A stretch of 64,000 bases of DNA from contig JBBELK010000308.1 in the NCBI GenBank assembly GCA_037783545.1, positions 2,170,001 to 2,234,000 on the forward strand, read 5' to 3'. Numbering within the stretch: the first letter of the stretch is position 1; each line of letters starts with the position of its first letter. Below, piece by piece: positions 45,689-55,738 of this stretch. The translations under genes and the position numbers were made by a program. Source of the DNA: Henricia sp. BOLD:AAB3569. Its lineage: Eukaryota; Echinodermata; Asteroidea; Spinulosida; Echinasteridae. Under the pieces are notes generated by a model. It had not been told where the DNA came from. It saw only the letters and a list, made by a program, of their open reading frames with translations, and searched no databases.

Positions 45689-45901
45689 ATGAAGACTACT
45701 GTTCAGCAGAAAACTGTGATCGAGTACAGTTTCAGGAAAGGATTTGCAAAATGTCAGGATTTCGTGCACACTTTGACAACACCACTAGAGTCAATCTTTT
45801 ACCTTGCAATGCAAGATGGAGCAACAAATATCAAAGTTGAAGTAATATGTGCTCACGATAATAATCTCAAGTCTTTGACATTTTTAAAGAACTTTAAATA
45901 A
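45689..45901 (+). CDS. small ORF after the EEP domain, unknown
   Basis: Seventy codons from ATG to a TAA that overlaps an AATAAA (45897-45902). It is in the same frame as the EEP segment and follows an acceptor-like tgatacag at 45674-45681. No recognised family (contains FRKGFAKCQDFVHTL). It may be a C-terminal exon of the Helentron protein or chance. Confidence 0.25.
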   Translation: MKTTVQQKTVIEYSFRKGFAKCQDFVHTLTTPLESIFYLAMQDGATNIKVEVICAHDNNLKSLTFLKNFK

Positions 45902-45902
45902 A
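45897..45902 (+). terminator. candidate poly(A) signal of the Helentron gene
   Basis: AATAAA 280 bp downstream of the EEP stop codon, the first such hexamer after it. Confidence 0.45.
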
Positions 45903-46380
45903 AAAAGATAGCCAAGAAGAGATACGTGTACAAGTGAAGAAAACACCCAAGATGAGGAATGTATGAGTTTCAAAAAGAAACTTTTGTTAAACATGTTATT
46001 GATCTTGAAGCTTTGTTGGCAGTTTTACAAATGAATGGCTTAAAAAGTTAATGACATCACACCAACAACGACATGTTTAGAAGTTACTCATCAGAGGGAT
46101 TAAAATAACGATAAGCTTAATATTATTTATAAAGTGCAACTGGTCCACAGTGTGTATCAGAAATTACTGACATTTATATTTTATAATTTAGTTGATTTTA
46201 CAGTATACATGTATGATTTTGTTTTTATTTACTAGCTCAAAAAAACAGTCAAGATAACCATATTCCTGCTTCTACTGAGGAATAACAACCCAAAGACCAG
46301 AATTATCACAGAAAACCCCGCCGCTCCAGCTCATCAACATGGACATCAAAAAGATGATCTCAAAATGAATTAAACTGGAA
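45903..46380. other. Helentron 3' non-coding region
   Basis: No ORF. It contains degraded AT-rich DNA between the poly(A) signal and the terminal tandem repeat, so it probably still belongs to the transposon. Confidence 0.4.
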
Positions 46381-46710
46381 ATTGTCTTTAGTAGCTGCCG
46401 TAACTGCATCAACCAAGTGAGCTCATGCCATTTCATCTCCAGTTTGTATTAGCTGGGGATTGATTGTCTTTAATACCTGTCGGGGAGTAAGTGACTCACC
46501 TGAGCTCATGCCATTACATCTCCAGCCTGTATTGACTGGGGATTGTCTTCAGTATATGCCATGGACTACATCCTTCACCTGAGCTCATGAATGCCATTTT
46601 ATCTCCAGCTTCTATTGTCTGGGGATTGTCTTCAGTACCTGCCATGGACTATGCCATTCATCTCAGCTCATGCTCTTCCCATGGTTGCCGTTTCATCTTC
46701 AGCTTGTATA
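46381..46710 (+). repeat. 82-bp tandem repeat, about 3.5 units, near the Helentron end
   Basis: Anchors gagctcatg at 46419, 46502 and 46581 and cagctcatg at 46664 give 79-83-bp spacing. Each unit contains atctccagcttgtatt-like and ctggggattgtcttcagta words. Helentrons and their HINE/DINE-1-like derivatives often carry tandem repeats near one end, so this probably belongs to the transposon's terminus. Confidence 0.7.
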
Positions 46711-46864
46711 GTCCATATATATTTCATATATATATATTTCATACCCACTAGATCACGTGACTCAGAGGGCGCAATCGGTCTATTCAACCTTTATTTTTTA
46801 TCCACGATTTCTCAATTAGGGGAAATCCCAGGCATACGCAACTTGTAAGGCCCGCCCATAATAG
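46711..46864. other. junction DNA between Helentron and Ly6 B block
   Basis: It contains a duplicated tttcatatatatatttcata word at 46722-46744 and no gene. The Helentron right border is probably here or slightly upstream. Confidence 0.35.
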
Positions 46865-47130
46865 CCTACCTTTCGCGCCTCAATGACTCATGAAAACATT
46901 GTTTTACAATGTATACGAAATCCAGTCTTGAATCTACATGTACACGTAGGACCTATAGTTATTCTTATGCAAATATTTCAGTCGTTTTAAATCATTTGAT
47001 CAATGCACGCTTTCACTAACGCCTCTTATGAATAATTAATCAAGGGGCGGGGATAAAAGCGCTGAGAAATAGCTCTGCATCATGCAGCGCATACGTATAT
47101 AATATATGACAAATATGAGGAGTCATATCA
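46865..47130 (+). promoter_or_regulatory. putative promoter region of Ly6 copy B
   Basis: Blocks tacctttcgcgcctcaatga, ggggcggggataaaagcgct and gaggagtcat...ggtcccctacgcaaacggg are shared in order with copy A (2445-2545 and 3700-3760). A TATATAATAT word lies at 47096-47105. Conservation after duplication is the only evidence of function. Confidence 0.5.
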
Positions 47131-47250
47131 TTTTTGGTCCCCTACGCAAACGGGAGACCTCTATCGTGAACTACACTTACTTTGTATCCAAACTAATTTC
47201 ATCAATTTTTATAGTCGTCGAAACTAAACTACCAGTATACCAGTACCATC

Positions 47251-47299
47251 ATGAAGGCGGCCATATATGCAGCGATTCTGGCTGTGTGTCTAGCACAAG
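47251..47299 (+). CDS. Ly6/uPAR-domain GPI-anchored protein, copy B, exon 1
   Basis: Exon 1 of the paralog (47251-47299, 48940-49095, 50532-50722; 396 nt, 131 codons plus stop). It starts MKAAIYAAILAVCL at the same ATG context (agtaccatc) as copy A and ends at g|gtaggt in phase 1. The joined protein has signal peptide, 12-cysteine Ly6 domain and hydrophobic GPI-type tail, and matches copy A at roughly 80 percent of residues by eye, with every cysteine kept. Its gene spans 3.5 kb against 21 kb for copy A. No stops or splice-site defects are visible in either copy, so both may be expressed. Function beyond a cell-surface Ly6 role cannot be named. Confidence 0.85.
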
Positions 47300-47387
47300 G
47301 TAGGTTAACATTTTAATGGTCTATTAAAGTAGCTAATCATGACTAAAAGTAAACGTACTAGCTGAAGATGGAGACATCCAGTTATAT

Positions 47388-47725
47388 TGGTGGGGTACCG
47401 TGGCCGAGTGGTTTGGATCATTGACTCGCAATAATAGGTGAAAACTTGGGGTTGCGGGTTCGAATCCGGCTGCGGTACCTGTGCCCTTGGGCAAGGCACT
47501 CGGCCACACTTGTGTTAGGTAATGCATGCCTCCATGGGTAATGGTAACGCACTTTAAAGATCCCAGAGCATTCTTTCGTGAAGAGCAAGGGGATATTCCC
47601 CGGTGTCTCTGGTCATTTCTAATTCTAATTCCTCATGGGTTTTCTCACGCTTGCGAGTGACAGTGCAATGAGCACTATTGAGGAATCCCTGGTATGAATA
47701 CCATGCAGCAGAAAGAAATAATAAT
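47388..47725 (+). mobile_element. tRNA-derived SINE in Ly6 B intron 1
   Basis: It starts ggtggggtaccgtggccgag: A-box tggccgagtgg (47400-47410), then B-box ggttcgaatcc (47457-47467). The body has cccttgggcaaggcactcgg and ends near aataccatgcagcag plus aataataatt. The head looks like a Ser/Leu-type tRNA. It is absent from copy A intron 1; a reverse head fragment of the same family lies at 61562-61622. Confidence 0.8.
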
Positions 47726-48939
47726 TACCCATATACGACATTTTGTTAGGGGCATATATGGTATATTTTCACTTAAAACACAGCGCGTCAGTGGCGACCA
47801 GTAAACGATATTCGTACCCCGAAGTTTAGTAAACTAATTTATCCGGTTACATAAATCATCTCACCTGAGCCCCGATATACTGTAACATCAAGTCAAACAA
47901 CGTGACATCAGGACTGTTATACTGTTTTATTCTGGGATGGCTGCAGTCACCTACGCCCACTTTAAGTACAATGTCATGTGATTAAAAATACTATAATGCA
48001 TATTAAACAATAAACATTGCAAAAATCTGGCTCTGGAAAATTGCGATCACATCTTGTTAAACCAGTTGAACCAACATAATAGTGGATTTTTATAAAATTT
48101 AGCTCAAAATACATACCCTGAGATAGGCGGAAAAAAAACAGATTAAAACTTAAAAGCAGAAAAATACTCTGGAAAATTCATATCTGACCCCCTCCGGAAG
48201 TACTGGCTGACTCCAGGGTAACATCTCTCGGGGAAAATACGAACAAACAAAGTATACTATTAGTAAAGTACACCACAATCAAACCTTTAGACCTTACGTA
48301 ACACCCACCAACAGGTGCTCTACGATGAGATAACATGTGCATGCCAAAGAGAATTTATAAAGTACAAGGAAAGAATTTCATACTCGGACGTCACTATTTT
48401 ACCCTTAAAATGACTTATAAAGCATCAATAGGCCTAAGTGCAAATCTAATAAAGAAAAAAAAAATTTGAGAGAAAAGAAATGAAGATTTCACTCCAAAGG
48501 AAAAACCAGAGTTGCCCCATATAGGTTTAGTGCAGGAGTGCTTAATGTGACGTCCGACTTGTAAATTCTTCCGTATAGGGTAATAATTTAGTACTCGGAC
48601 ATTTTGACTTGAGCATCAATAGACAGCCGAAGTGTGACGTGCGTTGCCATGGCAATTGGATCTAAACTATCATGGCCGTCGGGAAAAGTACCATTGGAAA
48701 AGCATTGGGACACGGTTGAGTGATTTTTAGTTTAGATCCAATTGCCTAGGCAACCAACAAAAGGTGACGTATTCACTTCTGCAGTCTATTCTTCTAACGA
48801 AGAAAAAAATTAATTTAAATTGGGGAAAATGAAGATTTTACTAGGAAAAACCAGAGTTGTCCCATAGGTTTATAGTACAGGAGGCCTTCCGTTTGGTAAA
48901 TACACATTTTATTTTTAATTATTTAATTTCCCTCATTAG
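47726..48939. other. rest of Ly6 B intron 1, with an inverted and a direct repeat
   Basis: 48645-48770 contains inverted arms (gttgccatggcaattggatc / gatccaattgcctaggcaac). These are flanked by a direct repeat of tgaagattt(c/t)act and aaaaaccagagttg (48480-48520 and 48827-48860). This looks like an inserted element of about 350 bp. The rest is unassigned. Confidence 0.45.
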
Positions 48940-49095
48940 TTTTTGCTCTGGACTGCTACACGTGCACAGACTGTAGTCTCTCTGGCGTATTTGCCATTGT
49001 GGAGGATCAAGCGACCTGTCCAACCAAAGCTAGTAGCCTTGATATCTTTGGAGCCACAGAGCCTGCATGCTTGAAACAAGTGCAGTCGGATGGCA
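48940..49095 (+). CDS. Ly6/uPAR-domain protein, copy B, exon 2
   Basis: Acceptor ccctcattag, donor ggca|gtgagt; 156 nt, phase 1 to phase 1. It encodes VFALDCYTCTDCSLSG, then ATCPTKASS and TEPACLKQVQSDG. It has one codon more than copy A (an extra Ser in KASSLD); all cysteines are kept. The open frame continuing past 49095 is intronic read-through. Confidence 0.85.
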
Positions 49096-49224
49096 GTGAG
49101 TATTGCAAAACAAATTACGGCACTGAAACACTATTCTTTAATTTTGAAGCGTGGGGAAAAAATGACATAACTTTTCAGCTAAAGATTTAGGAGATTCTTG
49201 GCAGATTCAGATTATCACAATGCT

Positions 49225-50240
49225 ATAACAGTGGCGGATCCAGCCTCGTTAATACCCTGTTTACACCGAAATCCCGAGGGACTTGAGAGTGATTTACGAA
49301 CAAAAATTGGTCAAAATGGCATTTCCTCAGAAGTTGGTCGGCAAGATCTTAAGTTCTTCCTATGTTACTTGTCAGAAGGTCGTAAGTTAGTCCTGAACAC
49401 TCGCAATAACTCGGGGGGAATCGCCATCGCTCGGCACAAGTTCCCCGACCGTATGGAACGGTTCAAAACGGTCGGGAAACTTTTTCGGTCGCCCCCTTGT
49501 AAACATAGCATAAAATACAGGACTACAAAGGAAAAGCGGGGGCTATACAGCCCCCGAAATCGCCACTGTATAATGCTGTATGTAGTGTTAATCAGTAAAC
49601 TAATTGAGGCTATTGAGGAATTTCAAATTGTCGACGATAACGAGGGTCTCAGTGCTTCCTTTTCGAAACGTGTCAAGTCGTCCCCGAGTCAACTCGCCCC
49701 CCCCCCCCCCCCCCCCTCAATTAACACCTAGGTCGAGTCGCCCCCAGGTCAAGTCGTCCCCGGTTCTAAGAATTTAGAATAAAAGGTTTTGTGTTGAACG
49801 AAAGGTTAAAAATAAGGAATATTTTAAGCACCTTCAGTTGGCAGTTTTTCCAAAGGTACCATTTTATACGGGAAAATCATATGGTGCTTTTTACCAATTG
49901 GTAAATTTCCTTTTAGTCGGGTTTTTTTTGTGAAGTAAAAGTTTGAGTAACTTTTTTTTTGCCAAAAGAAGACACATCCCGTCAACGAAACAAGGTTTCA
50001 ACGTCCGAAGCAGGGATGACCAAAGTGGAAATTTGAGAAAATTTGAATGGTGCTTCTTTCGTACATTACTTTTGCACCTAAGAAAAGAAATACACTAAGG
50101 CCTAAGGCCTATTATGAATTTCCTTGCAGGATTATTCAATTATTCATTTCTTTTGGGGTAGAATGGGGGTAGGCCAATATACATATTCTATAGCTGGTGA
50201 TATCGTTTGTTCTTTAAACAGGGGGACGAGTTGACTTGGG
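49225..50240. mobile_element. probable transposon insertion in Ly6 B intron 2
   Basis: It begins cagtggcggatccagcct, a 5' end common among hAT-type elements. It includes cgagtcgcccccaggtcaag-type low-complexity DNA and a poly-C tract (49697-49716), and ends near gggggacgagttgacttggg. I could not find the matching inverted right terminus, and no transposase is visible. The 177-aa open frame at 49198-49731 ends in a proline run made by poly-C and is not convincing. Confidence 0.4.
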
Positions 50241-50531
50241 GACGACATGACCCGAATTCCTTTTTTGTGATAAAATTTACAAATGAAAAGACGCGTGACG
50301 TAATACAATGGCTCAATATGTAAAACGAGGCTGACCGTGTCAATTTGAAATTTGTCAATAAGCCTACAGTATTCTCCCTGTTTCGATGTATAGGCCTACT
50401 CGGTGAGTATACAGCGCTGATCAAGTGGGTAGGGCAAATCAAAACCCTTATCTATGTTGACTTCTAAATCCACCTCCATTTGAAGGTGAAAGGGTTACAT
50501 GCAACTCTTTTTCCGTCTTGATTCACTATAG

Positions 50532-50722
50532 CGGTCAATCGTCGTTGTACAACCCAAGCAGAATGCGTGGTAGCAGAATTAGACAAGTGCAACACCGCCA
50601 GCGAAGTGGGCTGCTCCATCTGCTGCGACACTAACCGGTGTAATGGGGCTGGATTGGTGAAGATAACCTGGGTCGCCATTATTCTTGCCATGGGCGCCGC
50701 CATCTTGGCCACTCGTTTTTAG
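50532..50722 (+). CDS. Ly6/uPAR-domain protein, copy B, exon 3 with GPI signal and stop
   Basis: The acceptor ttcactatag is followed by cggtcaatcg, completing the phase-1 codon. It encodes VNRRCTTQAEC, DKCNTASEVGC, ICCDTNRCN, and the tail TWVAIILAMGAAILATRF with TAG at 50720-50722. It is the same length as copy A exon 3. The tail is the most conserved part, including at silent sites (ttgccatgggcgccgccatc in both), which may point to recent duplication or gene conversion. Confidence 0.85.
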
Positions 50723-51640
50723 GAGCCGTTGTCTTCACTTTGTAGAAATAGCCTTTTTCTTAAACTAGTATCATTCTATTGTAGAACGTGCATAGAAAAT
50801 TAAACAATTCAAACCACGGATCTCTGGAAAATGTGCAGAAGAAAAAAAATCCTTTGGCGATAAAACACGTGAACGGTGAAGCCACCTGTGTACTGATGCC
50901 GTGCCTGTTTCCAAAGTGGCGCTGCGCTGCACTGGCTATACATTTTGCAGTTAGTGGTTGTCCAGACTTTCTCTTGAGATCGGTGGTTGGAACTGACAGA
51001 AACGTGTCCATCCTTAAAACCTGGAAAAACTAGCCACTATTGGTGACAAATTTACAAAGTACTATAAACTGAACATTCGTTGCCAGTTTTAAGCAGTCGG
51101 AATCATCTTCATCTAATGCCCACTTTTCACAAGTTTTGTTTTCAAGTGATACGAATTAATAAGCTCTGAATATTGCGTACTTTTAACAAGTGGTGGATTA
51201 ACTGCTGTGTACAGCTTTTATGTATTGGTGACAGGGTCCTTTTATTGCTGGTACTTTTTATTCAGTTGTAGATTTTTACATCTTGTACCCTACAAACGTT
51301 TTTACTAAAGTATTTTTGGTTACAAAAAGTTGAAATCGTGTGCATGAGATGCAATCATTGGGTCCCCGCGGATAGCATTAGAGGTAGAACTGCCTAAACT
51401 GAAAATTAACAAGTTTGGGAAAGCTATATATAGGTTGTAATTCAAGTCAAAATTCTTGCAAAACGTAGGCCTACTCTTGCTTTCTGTAAATTTTGTAACT
51501 TTGACCTTTGGGGTTTTTCTATTTGTGTAGCTGTGTATGCTTCCTTCAATTTGGTGTTGAAAAGCTTTTTGGGCCGTTTGTGGAAATTAAAATGTTGATT
51601 TGTTCAGTGATCGTGTAAAAGTTTAATATCCGAATAAATC
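50723..51640 (+). other. duplicated 3' region of Ly6 copy B
   Basis: It aligns piecewise to 24874-27285 of copy A but lacks the three insertions found there (25112-25590, 25658-26203, 26399-26886). It therefore records the pre-insertion state. The right edge of the duplication is near gatcgtgtaaaag (51610-51622). Confidence 0.6.
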
Positions 51641-52759
51641 AGCTCAAGTACTATATTATGACGTCACTTTGTAATGAACAAAAAAGAAAATCGATATTTC
51701 ATATAGGCCTACATGTACATGTTCTTTTTTTTTTTTTTTTAGATTAACTATCTCTATCCTATGTCCTTCCGATACCCCTCACTGCGAGAGCGCAAGGGGG
51801 CATGATTCATAACATAATGAGAACTCGGATACAGCCTTAAAGGCCCAGTGGATCATTTGCAATGACCCCAAAAAGTAATCGACGAGTTTACAGGGGAAAA
51901 GTTCTGAAAGTAAAGATTGAATTAATAGCAACTATCCAATGAAAGGTTTTCGCTCAAAATGATATAATTTTACCAGAAAATAGTCCGTAAAGATGAAATT
52001 ATTTAGATCGTTTGCAAAGATTTACTTATTTTTGGTTCGCATCTACGCGGTCCAAAATGCATGGGCGCTGTGTACTCCGTGTGCGTGTTCCAACGCGATG
52101 CATTTTTATGGATCGCGCGCACACGCAGTATGTGCGCCACAGAGTGCATGACGCAAGCCACATAGTACCCGATCAACTCAGAACGAATATTTAAAACACC
52201 CCGCCAAGACCAGGAAATGCATATGGATTTTCATTGTTTTTTTAAACGTGGTACATTTGACAAAGCTGAAATTTCTTCGGATGAGTTTGTTGATGTCTTT
52301 CTTTCGATTTATAATGGTTTTATTCGCAGAATCGCTCAAAAACAGATCATCTACAGGGCCTTTAAACCTTATCTGTTTTGGGGTTATATGGGCGTCTATA
52401 GGGTGGAATTTTTGAGACTGTCGAAAATCTGTGGTTACGGTATTGCGTGAAGCCGAGCGTGCGTGGCGTCGCCAGTCATGGGTAGTGTGTCCCATGATGG
52501 CGATTGAAAGGCGATGTTGAGTCTATAGTTCCAATCATATGCCAGTAATGGTAATCCGGACTAAACCCTATGTATGCGTGTGTTCGTCGCAACAAAATTC
52601 AGCAACTATAGTCGACCGTATAATCCATTTCATACCCAATTTTGTAAAGGAAATTAAATTTCGGGCTGATATTTTTACAGACAAAATCTAAAAGTGCTTT
52701 TATATAATTTTTAATAATCGGTGTGTCCATAATACATTTTTTTGAGCACCTTCAAATAT
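51641..52759. other. unassigned intergenic DNA
   Basis: No gene is recognised. A T-rich tract lies at 51726-51741, and CpG-rich sequence with tgcgtgttccaacgcgatgc lies near 52080-52160. Open frames of 77-105 codons at 52178-52495 overlap on both strands and show no recognisable motif. Confidence 0.35.
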
Positions 52760-53460
52760 AGCGGTGTGCCAAACAAACAGAATTTTCGATCTTCCATCGA
52801 ATTGTTCGAATATCATTTTACCGAATCGAATGTTAGTAATGACCCTTTTTTCATGTGCAAACCGACCCAGATCCAACCAAACATATCATCCAGTTCGGAA
52901 GTGTTTTAGAATGAATATCCTGTGGATGAATTACAGGATGTTTTCTATTGAATAACGCAGCCCTTTTCGTTGGCGAAACGGCCGCTTTATTTGATGTCAC
53001 ATTATAATTATGTTCAACCAGTCCAGTGTAGGCCTACAAGTTACAACATGGGATACCAGTGCAGAGCCAACATTAGGTTAGGCTATGCAAAAGCCAAAAT
53101 GTCTGCCGCTCCCAACCATAGACATCACATCCTGATTTGGATTATGGTTCCCGCCCATTCAGTTTTTCCGTAAAGTAATCCCATTGTAACTTCCATGCTT
53201 ATGCACTGGATCGTGGCTGGAAGCAAATCGAGCATCCCATGCAACGATGCGGCTGATTTGACATAGAAGGCATGCTGAAAGAATCGAAAACATCCTGCAT
53301 ATAGCACTCACGCGGGAACAACTTTAAATTTGGATAACACTGCAAACAAATGAGCGGAAATATTTCAAACAATTTTACGAATGGAATTTCGAATATTCGA
53401 TCGAAAAACAATTAACGAGTTTCGAATAGTCAATTATTCGAAAATGGGTGTTGAGATTTC
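52760..53460. repeat. possible TTCGAATA-rich element
   Basis: Both ends contain short palindromic words (gaattgttcgaatatc at 52798; tttcgaatattcgatcg and tcaattattcgaaaatg near 53390-53445), suggesting inverted low-complexity termini as in the GAATC and GACTCG elements. The borders are uncertain. Confidence 0.3.
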
Positions 53461-53639
53461 GGTTTTATATCAGTTGTCGTATTTTTCTCATTACCATTCC
53501 GAAATCTCGTGCTCCCAATCCACATAAATTTCCAAGAATACCGGCAACAAATACCGATGTTTTTTTTAAAACCACATGTATCCGGTTACATGTATTAAAA
53601 ACAGCGCAGTGATTACACCAACATTTTTACTTTACATCG

Positions 53640-53693
53640 AAAGTGCGGCGAGTATGCGGCGAGTGAGTTCGGCGGAGAAGTATGAACCTAGCT
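53640..53693. repeat. fragment of the GGCGAGTGAGTTCGGCGGAG family
   Basis: gtgcggcgagtatgcggcga and gttcggcggagaagtatgaa, found again at 55675-55738, 56495-56675 and 57115-57230. Confidence 0.6.
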
Positions 53694-54059
53694 TAAAGGA
53701 GCGTGACCAGAGTTTCTGGAAAATAGTTTTCGATGTAACTTACCAATATTATCAAGTAACTCCCATACACACCTCCCATGTCCCAAAAACCCGAAAACAT
53801 TCGCAATTTCCAGTAAAAAATTTAACAAAACTATCTAGTCGGCTTTCAGCGGATAAACGTTGAAACTGGAAAATTAGTTTACAAATAATCGGTGGATTTT
53901 CGACGATATCCTCGGAAATATGCGGCCTAGAAGCGCGGGAGTTTCAGTTTCGTAATCAGAAAAATATAACGGATGTTATGATATAAAAATCTCATGACCC
54001 ATAAGGTAAGTCCCGGGGAGTTATGGGTAAAAAAAGGGGATCTGGTCACACTCCTTTAA
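53694..54059. mobile_element. MITE family AAAGGAGCGTGACCAGA, copy 2
   Basis: taaaggagcgtgaccagagt at the left, ctggtcacactcctttaa at the right. The core has gatatcctcggaaatatgcg, like copies 1 and 3. Confidence 0.75.
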
Positions 54060-54106
54060 GACCAGTAATCGATTTTCATGAACAATGGCCGCTGAGTGAA
54101 ATGTGA

Positions 54107-54300
54107 CGGTATTCTGCATGCATAAGCGCAGTTATGCAAATCTTTTCAGGAGAAAATACGTGTGACAGAAAATATTTGGGCGTCTTTTTGGTGTTTGATA
54201 ATAACATGACGCCCACGCTTGCTTCAATCATTATAGTAGGCCTATATCCGAGTGAAAATGACAGAGGCAATGGTTAATTTTGTGGCTTCTTTGGCAAGTG
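54107..54300 (-). repeat. dispersed repeat, inverse match of 27290-27480
   Basis: Reverse complement of 27290-27480 over almost 190 bp (gttatgcaaatcttttcagg; taacatgacgcccacgcttg). As at 27.3-27.8 kb it sits beside an AAAGGAGCGTGACCAGA element, so the two may be parts of one larger composite. Confidence 0.6.
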
Positions 54301-54468
54301 AGCTAGTATAAGGCCCAACTATTCTTGGGTTTCACTTTCTTGACAACCGGTTGCTATCCGCCATTACTGTGACCATACTGGCACGCCAAAGCGAAAATAC
54401 TTTTTACAAATGTTGACGCATATTTTCGCAAATGTTGCGCAAGAAAAGAAAAAAGGTTGGCATGACTT

Positions 54469-54608
54469 TTAAAGGCACAGGCTCGTCAGCAATGCGCGCC
54501 CGCCAAATGTGTGCCACACAATACGCAGCTCCATAGCAAAGGCATGGAGCTGCGTGTTTCGAGCACGAATTTGGCGGGCGCGCATTGCTGACGAGCCTGT
54601 GCCTTTAA
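54469..54608. mobile_element. hairpin MITE AAAGGYACAGGCTCGTCAGC, copy 4
   Basis: Ends ttaaaggcacaggctcgtca and tgacgagcctgtgcctttaa are perfectly inverted. The centre is gctccatagcaaaggcatgg. It is the best preserved of the four copies. Confidence 0.85.
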
Positions 54609-54974
54609 ATGTTAAAGTGCTGCTGGTGAACGAATGAGCGCCCTCGCGGGACAACTAGTGCCGATATAATATTATAGATATTTACCAGCGCCGCATTGCC
54701 GATATAGCCGTGCCTTTAATTTTATCTTTTTTTTGCCGACAGCACCATGAATTTGACGACTGTATACCATGATTTTGCAGAATCAAATAAATATTGGGGG
54801 TGGGGGCGTGTCACACCCACACACCCTCCCCTCCCCCTACCCACCGCACCCCATGCACCATATAACTACGCCGCTGCTTTTCCCAGTCTGCATAGACACC
54901 CCACAATATCCCTATGTGAGTGTAAGTGGAAATACATGTATATAATGTCAATACAAACAAGACTAAAAATCTGT
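54609..54974. other. unassigned intergenic DNA
   Basis: No gene. A C/A-rich simple stretch lies at 54811-54855. Confidence 0.35.
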
Positions 54975-55250
54975 TGAAAGCCCAATTCATACTCGCTCGA
55001 CGACCTACATGCGGAACGGAAATTTTGCCGTAAAGCCCGCCGCACACCTTTGCGATTTAACGGCCCATCGGACACCGGACCATCGGATCCGGAAAAATCA
55101 AACAAGTTTGATTTGCTCCGGTCTATAGCGTACGGTCAGACCGGCCCGAATTGTTTCAGCGCACACCTTTCCGATGATCCGATAAATCGCAAAAGTGTGC
55201 GGCGGGCTTTAAACAAGTTCAACAGTGCGCGGTCGGTCCGCATCTGAGCG
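54975..55250. mobile_element. nested MITEs (one inside another)
   Basis: The outer element starts gaaagcccaattcatactcg (family also at 56495 and 57115) and is split after gaaattttgccg. It resumes as caagttcaacagtgcgcggt at 55213, just as 56555-56580 reads uninterrupted. The inner element (55034-55211) has TIRs taaagcccgccgcacacctt and aaagtgtgcggcgggcttta. Confidence 0.7.
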
Positions 55251-55504
55251 CAGCGGCGCCCCACCCGTTTCTACTCAATCCGTCCCGGCCCTGTTCCGTT
55301 CGAGATAAACCAAGTTTATCTTCCAAATAAATGGTTTTTGTCAAGAACAAAAACATTTGAGCGATTAATAAAAGAACTGGGGAATTTCCCGAATTTGTAC
55401 AATCATGGACTAAGGAAACAGTTAAAAATGGTTGTTTCCTTCCTTCATGGTATGGACTGCCATAATGGGTAATTCCCCCAAAGGAATTATAAAAAAAATA
55501 TTAT

Positions 55505-55640
55505 AGTAAAAGTTGCGCAACATTCTTCCTGCTGCAGTCGATTTCACGAAACATTGCACAGCTAGCTTGCGCAACTTTTAACAAATGGCGCAAGCCCCAT
55601 AGCTTGCGTGTTATCTTCGGAAGAATGTTGCGCAACTTAC
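55505..55640. mobile_element. fold-back related to the 123-bp MITE
   Basis: gttgcgcaacattcttcc (55514) is inverted as ggaagaatgttgcgcaac (55619). Inside is gtcgatttcacgaaacattg, the same end motif as 13374-13496. Confidence 0.65.
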
Positions 55641-55674
55641 GCAATAAAATGTTGCGCAAGTGGGCTTAAGCTAG

Positions 55675-55738
55675 GTTCATACTTCTCCGCCGAACTCACT
55701 CGCCGCATGAATTGGGCGAGTATGAATTGGGCTTAAAG
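55675..55738. repeat. short copy of the GGCGAGTGAGTTCGGCGGAG family
   Basis: ctaggttcatacttctccgc, then gagtatgaattgggctt: both ends of the family with almost no core, as in an internally deleted MITE. Confidence 0.6.

Larger units (their letters stand above)
34600..46715 (+). mobile_element. Helentron-class rolling-circle transposon (about 11-12 kb)
   Basis: A single plus-strand coding path runs from about 34780 to 45619: N-terminal 15-residue repeats, PHD-like finger, papain-fold peptidase, OTU domain, lysine-rich repeat, Helitron-like N-terminal and HUH/Y2 Rep domains, PIF1 helicase, and endonuclease/exonuclease/phosphatase (EEP). Rep plus PIF1 defines Helitrons; a C-terminal EEP and an OTU protease mark the Helentron (Helitron2) branch. 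The borders are estimates: upstream lies the MITE at 34025-34296, and downstream an 82-bp tandem repeat ends at about 46710 before the Ly6 B block. I could not identify terminal hairpins. Four or five frame changes make this copy non-autonomous as sequenced. Confidence 0.8.

Noticed and set aside
47388..47480. Genuine tRNA gene (also considered at 6822-6900)
   Set aside because: A and B boxes are present, but the acceptor stem does not close and a SINE body with a gggcaaggcac core follows in both cases.
49198..49731. 177-codon frame in Ly6 B intron 2
   Set aside because: It begins inside the intron, ends in a proline run from poly-C, and has no recognisable domain. It overlaps the putative transposon insertion.
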